A stretch of DNA of 64,000 nucleotides, from NCBI RefSeq assembly GCF_001274725.1, contig NZ_LGUF01000007.1, positions 4,033,039-4,097,038 of the forward strand. Direction: 5' to 3'. The notes under the pieces are model-generated. The model was given only the letters and a program-made list of their open reading frames with translations, had not been told where the DNA came from and did no database searches. This document shows, piece after piece, positions 8,713-17,407 of the stretch. The translations under genes and the position numbers were made by a program. This DNA is from Sporosarcina globispora. Its GTDB lineage: Bacteria; Bacillota; Bacilli; Bacillales; Cytobacillaceae. Each line of letters starts with the position of its first letter. The first letter of the stretch is position 1.

Positions 8713-9084
8713 TCACTCCTCATATAAAATCTTCATTAATTCCTGCAGCTCATCAAGTGTCAGACCAATTTCTCTGCTATTCGTTATGACGGCACTCAGC
8801 TGCTCCTCAATGACCTTCAGCTTCTTCTCTCTCATAACCTCTAAATTTTGCTCTGCGACAAAAGAACCCTTTCCGACAATCGAATAAATAAATCCCGCCT
8901 TCTCCAGTTCCTCATAGGCGCGTTTCGTCGTTATCACACTAATATGTAAATCCTTTGCAAGCTGGCGAATAGAAGGCAATGATGCTCCCTCCTTCAGATC
9001 ACCTGCTAAAATAGACGATTTGATTTGATTCGTAATTTGTTCATAAATCGGCTCCTTTGAACTGTTGGAAATTATGATTTGCAT
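8713..9084 (-). CDS. GntR-family regulator, YtrA subfamily
   Basis: At 123 aa it has only the winged helix (EPIYEQITNQIKSSIL, LPSIRQLAKDLHISVITTKRAYEELE) and a short helical tail used for dimerisation, the hallmark of YtrA-type repressors. In B. subtilis YtrA represses an ABC exporter operon induced by cell-wall antibiotics. Here it is the first gene of a regulator-ATPase-permease operon, with its stop a few bases before the ATPase start. A long AT-rich perfect palindrome upstream is the likely operator. Confidence 0.88.
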   Translation of the reverse strand: MQIIISNSSKEPIYEQITNQIKSSILAGDLKEGASLPSIRQLAKDLHISVITTKRAYEELEKAGFIYSIVGKGSFVAEQNLEVMREKKLKVIEEQLSAVITNSREIGLTLDELQELMKILYEE

Positions 9085-9150
9085 GTCGATCCCTCATCTC
9101 GAAATAAGTTGCCACATTGTTAAATTTGAATCTAAAGTTTCACCCACACA

Positions 9151-9193
9151 TTTTTATATATTGTATATATACTATATATACAATATATAAAAA
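9151..9193. promoter_or_regulatory. 43 bp perfect palindrome, probable YtrA operator
   Basis: Two 21 bp arms that are exact reverse complements flank a single C at 9172; the core is TTGTATATATA-C-TATATATACAA. It lies 67 bp upstream of the YtrA-like start. YtrA-type proteins bind AT-rich inverted repeats in their own promoters. Confidence 0.7.
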
Positions 9194-9228
9194 TATTTTG
9201 CAATAGTTTCCATTTTTATTTTAAGCAT

Positions 9229-9258
9229 AAAAAAACAGGAAACCCATCCAGGTCCCTG
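9229..9258 (-). terminator. terminator of the sigma/anti-sigma gene
   Basis: On the minus strand an imperfect stem (CAGGGACC / GGGTTTCCTG) is followed by a T run, about 60 bp past the stop at 9316. Confidence 0.5.
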
Positions 9259-9315
9259 CTTTACATAAAGTGCTAGTTAATTCATATGACTCCTTATCTT
9301 TTCTTCTAAATAACT

Positions 9316-11364
9316 CTAATCCAACGAAATCCTCACCACATCATCCAAATATTTAGTAGTGCTATATCCAGTTATATCCAGATTTTCAGGAATCACTTTA
9401 TTACCATGTATCTTTATAATTTGAACGGTAAAGAAATGGCGGGGCTGTTCAATCTCTTCGAATATAATAGGTGTTATCCCATTCATATCATATTCTTTCC
9501 CATTTTTATCAACAATGACTCCTTCATAGTCAATATCCATTGAATTATTTCCCTCTTCCTCAGTCACAATATTAAAATGAAGCGATTCATACGCTCGATT
9601 CTTAATTTCATGATTGCTAAAGATAACAGTGGTCGGCTGACCAATTTCCACCTTATCAATTGAAATGGTGCTGCCTGCATATTCAAAGGTTTGCGGATAT
9701 TCCCTGGAATCATCAAGTTTGATCGTTTTATGATCTTCGATTGATAAATACACACTGCCAAAATGAACCTTAACCTCTTTAGTTTCTTTTTCAAAAAGAG
9801 GCTCAAAATAAGCCTGGAAATTATTCCAGTTCATATCCGGTTGTTCATGTACATAAGAATTGCCATAGAGATCAGCTTTCACAATTTTATTGTTAATATC
9901 CAGATTATTAAAATTGATAATGTCTATCCGCTTCTCTGACTGCTCATTATTAATGGCATATTGAAGAATTGTCGCTGTTGGTGCAAGAATTAGTTTATCC
10001 AGCCGAACCGGAACTCCCTCGAGTTCAATTTTTTCATTCAATGCATACTCAGTGGAAGGCTGCTTTGTTACGGGGATCTCAAAGTTCCATTCCCCGGTTA
10101 CAGGCTCCAAATTCATATAAGGATCAGAGGTGTTACGCATTAATTCCATAACTTTATTTATTTTGAGTTTAATTGTACCTTTATCCCCTTTCAGAGGCCT
10201 GAGACTCATCTTCCCATGATAAATGTTCTTTTCCTTATTATTAAGATCCGATTCAATATCAGGAGGAAAGTACCTTGGATAGGTATTTGTGACCATGATT
10301 TCCCGTTCATTCTCTATAAATACTCCATCATCAATGTTCATCATATACTGATTGTTTTCATTTGTATCTTCTATCTCATAGAAAATAAGCGTCTGAATAT
10401 CATCGGCTATCGCACTCTTAATCTTTATTTTAACCCCCTCGCTTTCCGCTTCCAGATTCAGCCCTTTACCAACATCCTCCTGAAGAAAGGCGAGCAGCTC
10501 CAGATCTTCCTCTGTCCATGTATAGTAGAGCTTTGAAAAGGCACCTGTGAAAATTCCTGCACACATGACTAAGGCAAATATACCTGCGGCAATAAGTCCA
10601 ATTCGTTTACGTTTATTCTTCTTTTGCTGTATGCGACTTTCCCTTTCCACAATCCGTTCTTTGACATTTTCCATAAAACCAGCGGGTACACTGAATTTCT
10701 CAATGGTATCAGTAAAGTTCAAAATGACTTCCTGAAAGGCTGCTAAATCCTCTTGGCAATCACTGCAATGATAAATATGCATTTCAAAATCAATCTTTGC
10801 AAGCCGTTCCAATTTTCTTTCCAGGTAATCAACGTAAAGTCCTTGATACTCTATACAGCCATGATAATGCTCTCCATATCCCATTCCTTTTCTGAGTGAC
10901 TGGATTCCAGAGAATAAAAGCTCTTTAACCTGTTCAGCTGGAACTTGGAGAAGCTGTGCTGTTTCCTCCTTAGAGAGTCCTTTTATGTATGTTAAGACCA
11001 GTACTTCTCTTTCCTTCTCTTTTAACTGATAGAGGGCATTAAATAATTCCTGATGGGGATCACTTTCCTCTGAAGCTTGTAAACTTTTATCAAGAGAAAG
11101 CTCCCGCCAGATATGTATAAAAATAGTTAAAACCCATATTTCAAAAGATGTGCTGCTTGTAAACCTTGGCAGCTCCTTTTGCACTTTTAAAATTGCCCTA
11201 TAAAAAAGCTCCTCTATATTGTGTTGATTCCTAAGATAGGACCAGCCGAGTGCATAAAAGGATCGCTGATGCTGTTCGAACCAGTTAACGATAGATTCTA
11301 TGTCTTTTTTTATTATCATTGAAGGTAAAATGGGATTATTTTTTGCTGGGATTATCAAGATCAT
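9316..11364 (-). CDS. ECF sigma factor fused to anti-sigma-like membrane domain
   Basis: This 682 aa protein joins modules usually encoded separately. Residues about 15-165 are an ECF sigma factor (region 2 around residues 30-90, region 4 LKEKEREVLVLTYIKGLSKE). A zinc-binding anti-sigma-like motif HIYHCSDC lies near residue 200, then a basic stretch, one membrane helix near residues 251-273, and a large outside domain of DUF4179/DUF5643 type. Related fusions are known in Bacillus. The layout implies a membrane-tethered sigma factor freed by proteolysis. The start at 11364 has GAGGGGAGA immediately upstream. No separate anti-sigma gene adjoins it. Confidence 0.8.
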   Translation of the reverse strand: MILIIPAKNNPILPSMIIKKDIESIVNWFEQHQRSFYALGWSYLRNQHNIEELFYRAILKVQKELPRFTSSTSFEIWVLTIFIHIWRELSLDKSLQASEESDPHQELFNALYQLKEKEREVLVLTYIKGLSKEETAQLLQVPAEQVKELLFSGIQSLRKGMGYGEHYHGCIEYQGLYVDYLERKLERLAKIDFEMHIYHCSDCQEDLAAFQEVILNFTDTIEKFSVPAGFMENVKERIVERESRIQQKKNKRKRIGLIAAGIFALVMCAGIFTGAFSKLYYTWTEEDLELLAFLQEDVGKGLNLEAESEGVKIKIKSAIADDIQTLIFYEIEDTNENNQYMMNIDDGVFIENEREIMVTNTYPRYFPPDIESDLNNKEKNIYHGKMSLRPLKGDKGTIKLKINKVMELMRNTSDPYMNLEPVTGEWNFEIPVTKQPSTEYALNEKIELEGVPVRLDKLILAPTATILQYAINNEQSEKRIDIINFNNLDINNKIVKADLYGNSYVHEQPDMNWNNFQAYFEPLFEKETKEVKVHFGSVYLSIEDHKTIKLDDSREYPQTFEYAGSTISIDKVEIGQPTTVIFSNHEIKNRAYESLHFNIVTEEEGNNSMDIDYEGVIVDKNGKEYDMNGITPIIFEEIEQPRHFFTVQIIKIHGNKVIPENLDITGYSTTKYLDDVVRISLD

Positions 11365-11477
11365 TCTCCCCTCTATGTATGCCTGATAATATTTATATTC
11401 TTGTTTTTATTATAACCATTAAAGTGATATTGTTCACCAAAATTTGGATAAAAAGTCAGGTTCCGCTTATAAAACAA

Positions 11478-11513
11478 AAAACTCCTTTTCCAGAAATTCT
11501 AAAAAGGAGTTTT
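11478..11513 (-). terminator. terminator downstream of SDR gene
   Basis: AAAACTCCTTTT pairs with AAAAAGGAGTTTT around an 11 nt loop, with T-rich flanks on both strands, just past the SDR stop. Confidence 0.8.
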
Positions 11514-11530
11514 CAATAAAATATTAAAAA

Positions 11531-12442
11531 TTATCTGTATCCCTCGGCATTGGCAGGTTTCCCCGCCTCCTGGACCTCAACCAGATATCTGAAAGCATCT
11601 GGCTGAGAACCGTCCAAGTCATGAAAATGATACATTTTCGCCAGCTGTCCGCTTGAAAAGGACTGGCCAGTCAAGCGTTTTTTATCTGGATCTTTTGCTA
11701 TGGCGCTAATCGCATGCCCTATATACCTTGGTGTTTCAGAAATCACGAAATGAGGTTCCTTTTCAGCGGCATCCTTCCAGTTCTCCTCTGTTACCCCAAA
11801 CACCTCCAGCATAATTTCAGAACGCATCCATCCAGGTGAAACAGCAACCGCTGTGCATTCATAAGGAGAAAGCTCATGTGCCAACGCTTTGGCCATGCGG
11901 ATAACCGAGCTTTTTGCCAAATCATAGAACAGAGACAGACGGTAGCGATTTTGATTGTACTCCTCTGTTCCGTCTGTGATTTCGGCAACTAATCCCCCTT
12001 TGTTTTTGATCAAGAGAGGAAGGGCATAATGACTTGTAATAATATGCGTATCAATCGCCAAACGAAGCATTCTCATCCCCTTCTCCAGGGAATGCTCCCA
12101 AACCGGAATCTCCCATTCCATCAAATACTCACTTCCCCATATATCATTGACGAGGATATCCAGCCTACCCTGTTCTTTCTCAATTCTTTCAATCAAAGAC
12201 TGCACCTGATCAGGTATTAGATGATCCACCTGGACAGGAATTCCAATACCACCCAGTTCATTGACTAATTCAGCAGTTTCTTCAATTGTTTCCTTACGCC
12301 CATATTCCGAAACCTGATTTCGTGTCGTACGACCTGTAACATAAACCGTCGCACCTGCAGCTCCGAGTTCCATTGCAATGCCGCGGCCAGCTCCCCGTGT
12401 TCCGCCGGCAACCAATGCTACTTTTCCTTTTAATGACGTCAT
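11531..12442 (-). CDS. SDR-family oxidoreductase
   Basis: The 303 aa enzyme has the Rossmann nucleotide-binding motif GGTRGAGRGIA at residues 13-23 and an NAD(P)-binding TGRTTR turn. The central DILVNDIWGSE segment replaces the common NNAG, and the catalytic Tyr/Lys fall in LSLFYDLAKSSVIRMAKALA, a YDLAK pattern seen in DHRS1-like dehydrogenases. The substrate is unknown. It is divergent from a WYL-type regulator, with a 15 bp palindrome between them, and that regulator is broken by an amber codon, so control of this gene may be altered. Confidence 0.85.
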   Translation of the reverse strand: MTSLKGKVALVAGGTRGAGRGIAMELGAAGATVYVTGRTTRNQVSEYGRKETIEETAELVNELGGIGIPVQVDHLIPDQVQSLIERIEKEQGRLDILVNDIWGSEYLMEWEIPVWEHSLEKGMRMLRLAIDTHIITSHYALPLLIKNKGGLVAEITDGTEEYNQNRYRLSLFYDLAKSSVIRMAKALAHELSPYECTAVAVSPGWMRSEIMLEVFGVTEENWKDAAEKEPHFVISETPRYIGHAISAIAKDPDKKRLTGQSFSSGQLAKMYHFHDLDGSQPDAFRYLVEVQEAGKPANAEGYR

Positions 12443-12490
12443 TCCTATCTGCCCCCTTTTGTGTTATATCTATACTATAATCAATAATGT

Positions 12491-12505
12491 TGACATCCAA
12501 TGTCA
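12491..12505. promoter_or_regulatory. palindrome in the divergent SDR/WYL promoter region
   Basis: TGACATCCAATGTCA is a 6+3+6 perfect inverted repeat in the 107 bp divergent intergenic region; a candidate operator for the adjacent regulator. Inference from position only. Confidence 0.4.
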
Positions 12506-12549
12506 TATTTAAAACGAAAACCATTTTATAATGACCAGGAGTGAACAGC

Positions 12550-13518
12550 ATGCGCGCGGACAGACTCATTTCTATATTATTATTGCTTCAAAATAACGAA
12601 AGAATGACCACGAGGGAATTGGCAAAAGAATTGGAGGTAACGGAACGAACCATACACCGGGATATGGAAGCCTTAAGCGCTGCAGGCATCCCTGTCCTTG
12701 CTGAACGGGGAAAATTTGGCGGATAGAGACTTCTTGAAAAATACAGAACAAATCTTACCGGGTTAAAAGCCGATGAAATCAAAACATTGCTTCTTTCCCC
12801 CTCCTTCCAACACCTTACGGATCTTGGAATCAGCGATGATTGGAAAGAAGCACGCCAGAAACTCCTGGCGGCCATTCCTGCTCCACTGAAAGACGATGTG
12901 AAAGACGTTTCTAATCGGATTCATATCGATACCAGCACGTGGAGGCAATCCCCACGAGAAATGCAGTCATTTGGAATTCTGCAGCAGGCTGTTTGGGAGG
13001 AGAAAAAACTTCAAATCCAATACGAAAAGGCGGATAAACAAACGATTGAAAGAGTCGTTGAACCATTAGGACTGGTAGCTAAAGGGAACACCTGGTATCT
13101 AATCGCTGAATCTGACGAACAGATAAAGAGCTATCGCGTTTCGAGAATAGTGGATGCAGAACTTATTAATGAGAAATTCAGCAGGCCGAATGACTTTGAT
13201 CTCGCTGAATATTGGCAGGAATCGAAGCAGAAATTCATTAGCAGTTTGCCGCGGTTTGAGGTTGATGTGGAGATTTCACCAGCCATCATTCAGCGGATTA
13301 ATTTTACTGGGCGATTTGTACAGGTTCTGCACACGGATGCCCCTAAGGAAAATGGTTGGATTCCTGCAAGCCTATGCTTTGATACTGAACAAGAGGCACG
13401 TGAGTATATACTTGGGTTCGGGGATCAAATTAAGATTATAAAGCCTGTTTCACTTAGGAGAAGTGTGAGGGGGATGGCTGAGGGTGTGGTTAATTTATAT
13501 AGTGAAAATGAGAGGTAA
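12550..13518 (+). pseudogene. HTH/WYL-domain transcriptional regulator with in-frame amber
   Basis: The frame starts at ATG 12550 (AGGAG upstream) with a DeoR-like helix-turn-helix (RELAKELEVTERTIHRDMEALS). After KFGG a TAG at 12724-12726 stops it, and the same frame continues RLLEKYRTNLTGLKADEIK through a full WYL domain (NTWYLIAESDEQIKSYRVSRI) to 13518. The family has Trp or Tyr at this point (GGWRLLEKYRT), so TGG to TAG is the obvious change. Without readthrough only a 58 aa DNA-binding stub is made. It is divergent from the SDR gene. Confidence 0.8.
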
Positions 13519-13802
13519 GCAGAAAAGGTATTCTTGAGAGCAGTAGTGCCTTTCTTAATCATTGACGTACTAACCCGAGGTCAACTCAGCTCCTTCCATT
13601 CTGCATTCTACTTGTATTGTATATATGTCGCAATACATGAGATTTGGTGAGTTTACACCTTAAAATTGCTGTTTAACTAAAAAACCTTAAAGGGAAAGAT
13701 CTCACTCTATAATTGTCAAATCATATCTTTATATTCTTTATATTCCTTATAAACTACGATAGTTTGCAGTTATTCCATTCTTGCCCTGGATGAATAAATT
13801 AA

Positions 13803-13823
13803 TGATTAACGATACGTTAATCA
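13803..13823. promoter_or_regulatory. perfect palindrome upstream of the glpP promoter
   Basis: TGATTAACG-ATA-CGTTAATCA, 9 bp arms around ATA, about 35 bp upstream of the glpP -10 box. Operator-like; no cognate regulator is obvious. Confidence 0.45.
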
Positions 13824-13857
13824 CCCACTGTAAAAGTAACTAACCAGTTCAAATTTA

Positions 13858-13866
13858 TGCTATAAT
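13858..13866 (+). promoter_or_regulatory. extended -10 promoter of glpP
   Basis: TGCTATAAT is a perfect extended -10 (TGnTATAAT) 35 bp before the glpP ATG; the -35 region is weak, as is usual for such promoters. Confidence 0.6.
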
Positions 13867-13900
13867 AAAGAATATTCAGACTATTAAAGGAGCATAGCAG

Positions 13901-14470
13901 ATGAAACAAAACATTATTGACATTGTCCAATCACAAGTGATTGCATCAATCAAGGAAGAAGACGACCTGGAAAAGGCAGTCCGGTCAAAAGCCAACATCG
14001 TCTTCATCCTTACTGGAAATTTGATTACGATGAATGGATACCTGAAAAAACTAAAACAAGCCGGCAAAACTACCTTCATTCATATTGATTTCATCGATGG
14101 ACTGTCCAACACAAAGAGTGCCATTAAATACATAGCAGAAATCTGGAAGCCAGCCGGCATCATCACAACGAAGAGCAACCTGATTAAATATGCAAAGGAA
14201 GAAGGCCTAATGACGATCCAGCGCCTTTTTCTTATTGACGGCAATGCTCTTGTCAAGGGTATCGATATCGCACATAATTGTAAGCCGGATGCAATCGAAG
14301 TTCTTCCTGGTCTAATGCCATCTGTCATTGATAAACTGACGACAATGACAGCGCTGCCAATCATTGCTGGTGGCCTGATCAGTAATAAGGAAGATATTCT
14401 GAATGGATTAGGGGCCGGCGCACTCGCCATTTCCTCTGGTGATCCAAAGCTCTGGAATCTGGATCTATAA
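13901..14470 (+). CDS. glpP: glycerol-3-phosphate-responsive antiterminator GlpP
   Basis: This 189 aa cytoplasmic TIM-barrel-like protein matches GlpP along its length: KANIVFILTGNLI near the start, HIDFIDGLSN, GIITTKSNLIKYAKEEGL, LPGLMPSVIDKL and PIIAGGLISNKEDILNGLGAGALAISS at the end. GlpP binds glycerol-3-phosphate and then the leader mRNA of glp genes, letting polymerase pass a terminator. In Bacillus it usually precedes glpF and glpK, which are absent here. Four leaders in this window carry a shared motif plus terminator and are its likely targets. AAAGGAG precedes the ATG. Confidence 0.93.
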   Translation: MKQNIIDIVQSQVIASIKEEDDLEKAVRSKANIVFILTGNLITMNGYLKKLKQAGKTTFIHIDFIDGLSNTKSAIKYIAEIWKPAGIITTKSNLIKYAKEEGLMTIQRLFLIDGNALVKGIDIAHNCKPDAIEVLPGLMPSVIDKLTTMTALPIIAGGLISNKEDILNGLGAGALAISSGDPKLWNLDL

Positions 14471-14477
14471 CCAAATA

Positions 14478-14503
14478 GAGCTCAATTCACAGGAGTTGAG
14501 CTC
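14478..14503. terminator. hairpin between glpP and mgtC-like gene
   Basis: GAGCTCAA (14478-14485) pairs exactly with TTGAGCTC (14496-14503). No long T run follows on either strand, so termination activity is uncertain. Confidence 0.45.
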
Positions 14504-14512
14504 AATCTCACT

Positions 14513-15049
14513 TCAAGTTCCAACCTCTTCCTCATTTTCTTCTACTGTCTTTCTTTTTTTCTTAAACCTTGGAAAACGCACTCTCGTAATCTCCCTCTCT
14601 TCAAAGAAGTTTCCTATCTTTGTAATGGTGAATGTAACCAACGTTGCGAAGATGACGATGGTATAAAATCCTGCTCCAATTCCAATCCCGACTCCCCCAG
14701 CGTAAAAGATCATCGCAGCTGAAGTCAGCCCCTTTACTCTCAACCCGTCTTTCAAGATCACACCTGCACCAAGGAAGCCCAGACCTGATACAATCTGTGC
14801 TGCCAGACGCATAGGATCCATCACTTTTCCGCTATCCGGCTGACTTAGCAGCTCCGCACTTTCGATCGAAACAATCGTAATCAGTGTACATGCCACAGAT
14901 ACATACGTATACGTTTTTAAACCAGCCGGCTTATTTTTCGATGTCCTGTCCCATCCGATTAAAAATCCTAATACAGCACTGACCACAATCCGAAAATAAG
15001 TCTCATGCTGCCAGAAGAATTCAGTCATATACTCCATGTAAACCGCCAT
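14513..15049 (-). CDS. MgtC/SapB family membrane protein
   Basis: The 178 aa protein has four to five membrane helices with the MgtC core: RIVVSAVLGFLIGWDR (conserved Arg/Asp), the GLKTYTYVSVACTLIT loop and QIVSGLGFLGAGVILKDGLRVKGLTSAA. It ends in a short charged cytoplasmic tail. MgtC proteins help cells cope with magnesium and phosphate stress, though a transport role is unproven. I chose the ATG at 15049, behind AAGGGAG with good spacing; the open frame extends further upstream to 15220 without family similarity. Confidence 0.85.
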   Translation of the reverse strand: MAVYMEYMTEFFWQHETYFRIVVSAVLGFLIGWDRTSKNKPAGLKTYTYVSVACTLITIVSIESAELLSQPDSGKVMDPMRLAAQIVSGLGFLGAGVILKDGLRVKGLTSAAMIFYAGGVGIGIGAGFYTIVIFATLVTFTITKIGNFFEEREITRVRFPRFKKKRKTVEENEEEVGT

Positions 15050-15323
15050 CCAACCAACTCCCTTCACGATAAAAAGAGACCACGCCATGAAACGAATGCT
15101 AAATCTCCCCACTAAAAGTGAGGAAATTATAGTGTTCGCTTCATAGGTGATCTCTTTTGCTCTTCCTACAAGCCGAAGTATATTTTCGTTACTTCTATTA
15201 TAAAACATTTGCTGCTCCACATCAAGTATTATTCTAATAATTCAGAATATAATTAAATATCCTACCAAATATGCATTGTCACACCAAAGCTCCCATATGA
15301 TTAAATTAGGTAATAAAATAGTG

Positions 15324-15405
15324 GGTGGAGATGAAGAGAGCCCTGTGCCAATTGTGTGTACGATGATCGTACATTCTGTTGTCATGGGGTTCTTTTCATT
15401 TTTAC
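15324..15405 (+). promoter_or_regulatory. leader attenuator of the lamin-tail protein gene, putative GlpP target
   Basis: GGTGGAGATGAAGAGAG (15324-15340) is followed by a hairpin in which CCCTGTG (15341-15347) pairs with CATGGGG (15383-15389), including G-T pairs, around an inner perfect stem-loop TGTACGATGATCGTACA (15357-15373); a T-rich tract follows. The motif and geometry match the leaders at 3690, 18337 and 22296. The TTG start of the gene is 32 nt downstream. Confidence 0.65.
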
Positions 15406-15436
15406 AAAAATAACCTTTTCAAAAGGAGGAAGTAAG

Positions 15437-17362
15437 TTGAAAATTAAATCAATTAGCTGGGTAGCTGCTTTTATTCTCGTTTTAGGAATCGGAATGGTAT
15501 TAATTCCAGCACAAAACGCCAAGGCAGAAGATGCAAGCCCACCCAACCTGTTGATCACGGAATTGATTCCTAATACCGATAACTACGCAGGTTATGATGC
15601 ATTTGAATACTTTGAGCTTTATAACAATAGCCCGGATCCAATCGACCTTAAAGGATATCGATTCGCCTCCCACAATTGGGACGAAGAAATCGAGGAAGCA
15701 TACATTTTGAAGCCTTGGGAAACAGTAGTGGTCTGGACAAGAACCGCATCAATCAGCCCTATTTCACTGGATGCATTTAACTATAACTATTTCTTTTCCT
15801 ACAAAAGTAAGTATTTAAAAGAAGAGAATACAATCATCCTTGGCAACATCGGGGGGCTAGTCAATGGCGGTAACACACTAACCGTTTATGACCCCGATGG
15901 CCACGAAATCGTCAGAGCGGATTATGCAGCAGAGGACGTTTTTCTAAAGAAAACAGTCACCTTTACCTATCCTAAGGACAATACACGGACAATGGAAAAA
16001 TTATCAATAAACCAAAACCCGACTCCGGGATGGCTGGTAGAAGATCAAGCCCCAGCTCGTCCAGTAATAGATAAAGAAGCACCGCATCCACCGGTCAACC
16101 TGGAGGCGACTGCTGGCAGCGGAAATGCTGCATTGACCTGGGATGCATCTTCCGAACAAACAGATCTATTCCGTTATCATATTTACAAAGATGGCCATTT
16201 CGAATATTCAGTAGATGCATCACAGACAGAATTTCCCCTTTATATGTTAATCGGCAGCCAAACGTACTCATTACAAGTAAGCGCAGAGGATACATCAGGG
16301 AATGTATCGGAAAAATCGGCCCCTGTACAAGTAACACCAGAACACCAAATCATTACTCAGCTTGAACGATGGAAACATCAAAAAGATCCTGCCTATCAAG
16401 GTCTATGGGATATCAGTTCGGACGGACCGGTGATGGCAGGACTAGCGCAAGGACTGGTCCCCCAAGGATTAACCTATTATAAGAAAAAAGACTGGCTGCT
16501 TACCATAAGCTATGTCGATGATGGAATTCGGCCTGGTACCATTACCGTAACAGATCGCACGACAGGCAAACTGGTGAAATCCGTCGTCCTATACAATACC
16601 GATGGCTCACCATATACCGGTCATGCTGGTGGCGTTACCGTCAGTCGTGATCATGGCTGGGTAGCTTCAGAGAATTACTTGTTCAGCTTCAATTTAAGTG
16701 ATCTAGCAGAAGCGGAAAATAACGGAGAAATCCAGTTCACAAGACAAATACCATTACCGGTCGAGGCGGCTTACACCGTTTATGATGAGGGCATTCTCTG
16801 GGTCGGAGAATTCTATGAGGCAAGCTCCTATCCGACTGATCCATCTCACCATATTGAAAACAGAGATGGAGTAATGCACTACGCCTGGATGATCGGTTTC
16901 AATTTGGAACGAAACAACGATATGCTTGCTGAAACGCATTGGGATGGCTCACATGAGCACAATGCTGTTCCGGATTACGTCCTTTCAACGACTGGAAAAG
17001 TCCAAGGCGCAATTATACAAAAAGCAGCAAGGAATGGCATCAAGCTAAGTACATCCTACGGAAGAGCAAACGACAGTGTACTGTATCGTTATGAATACCC
17101 GTTAAAAGAAGACCCTCATTCCTATGCCACTGTCGAAGGAAAAGAAGTACCACTATGGTTCCTTGATGGACACACTGCTAAACCGCGCCAAAGTATCGAA
17201 GCTATACCGATGCCAGAAGGAATCGTAGAAGTACAAAAAGAACTCTACGTCGTGTTTGAGTCCGGAGCAGATAAATACCGCTATACGACCACCTACCCGA
17301 TGGACCGGATGCTCAAAATCGATATGAAGAAATTGATGAAGGAAGATAAAGGAATCGAATAA
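15437..17362 (+). CDS. secreted lamin-tail / fibronectin-III / propeller-like protein
   Basis: The 641 aa product starts at TTG 15437 behind AAAGGAGGAAG. A signal peptide (KIKSISWVAAFILVLGIGMV..., cleavage near AKA-ED) sends it out of the cell. Then come a lamin tail domain (about residues 35-185; LLITELIPN, EYFELYNNS), a fibronectin type III domain (about 215-305; PPVNLEATAGSGNAALTWDA) and a roughly 330 aa C-terminal domain with repeated beta-strand motifs that looks like a beta-propeller. I know no enzyme activity for it. Its GlpP-like leader and position beside a glycerol-phosphate uptake operon suggest a role in capturing or processing extracellular glycerophosphate polymers; this is inference. 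Confidence 0.75.
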   Translation: MKIKSISWVAAFILVLGIGMVLIPAQNAKAEDASPPNLLITELIPNTDNYAGYDAFEYFELYNNSPDPIDLKGYRFASHNWDEEIEEAYILKPWETVVVWTRTASISPISLDAFNYNYFFSYKSKYLKEENTIILGNIGGLVNGGNTLTVYDPDGHEIVRADYAAEDVFLKKTVTFTYPKDNTRTMEKLSINQNPTPGWLVEDQAPARPVIDKEAPHPPVNLEATAGSGNAALTWDASSEQTDLFRYHIYKDGHFEYSVDASQTEFPLYMLIGSQTYSLQVSAEDTSGNVSEKSAPVQVTPEHQIITQLERWKHQKDPAYQGLWDISSDGPVMAGLAQGLVPQGLTYYKKKDWLLTISYVDDGIRPGTITVTDRTTGKLVKSVVLYNTDGSPYTGHAGGVTVSRDHGWVASENYLFSFNLSDLAEAENNGEIQFTRQIPLPVEAAYTVYDEGILWVGEFYEASSYPTDPSHHIENRDGVMHYAWMIGFNLERNNDMLAETHWDGSHEHNAVPDYVLSTTGKVQGAIIQKAARNGIKLSTSYGRANDSVLYRYEYPLKEDPHSYATVEGKEVPLWFLDGHTAKPRQSIEAIPMPEGIVEVQKELYVVFESGADKYRYTTTYPMDRMLKIDMKKLMKEDKGIE

Positions 17363-17365
17363 CAC

Positions 17366-17404
17366 AAAAAAGGGAGCGGGATTCTATTACCGCTTCCTTT
17401 TTTA
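17366..17404. terminator. bidirectional terminator
   Basis: AAAAAAGGGAGCGG pairs with CCGCTTCCTTTTTT around a 10 nt loop, giving T runs on both strands between the convergent lamin-tail and HAD genes. Confidence 0.88.
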
Positions 17405-17407
17405 ATA

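Larger units (their letters stand above)
13519..13900. other. intergenic region upstream of glpP
   Basis: No gene is seen. It contains a weak hairpin after the WYL gene (AAAGGTA/TGCCTTT, about 13523-13552), a 21 bp palindrome at 13803-13823 and an extended -10 box for glpP at 13858-13866. Confidence 0.5.
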
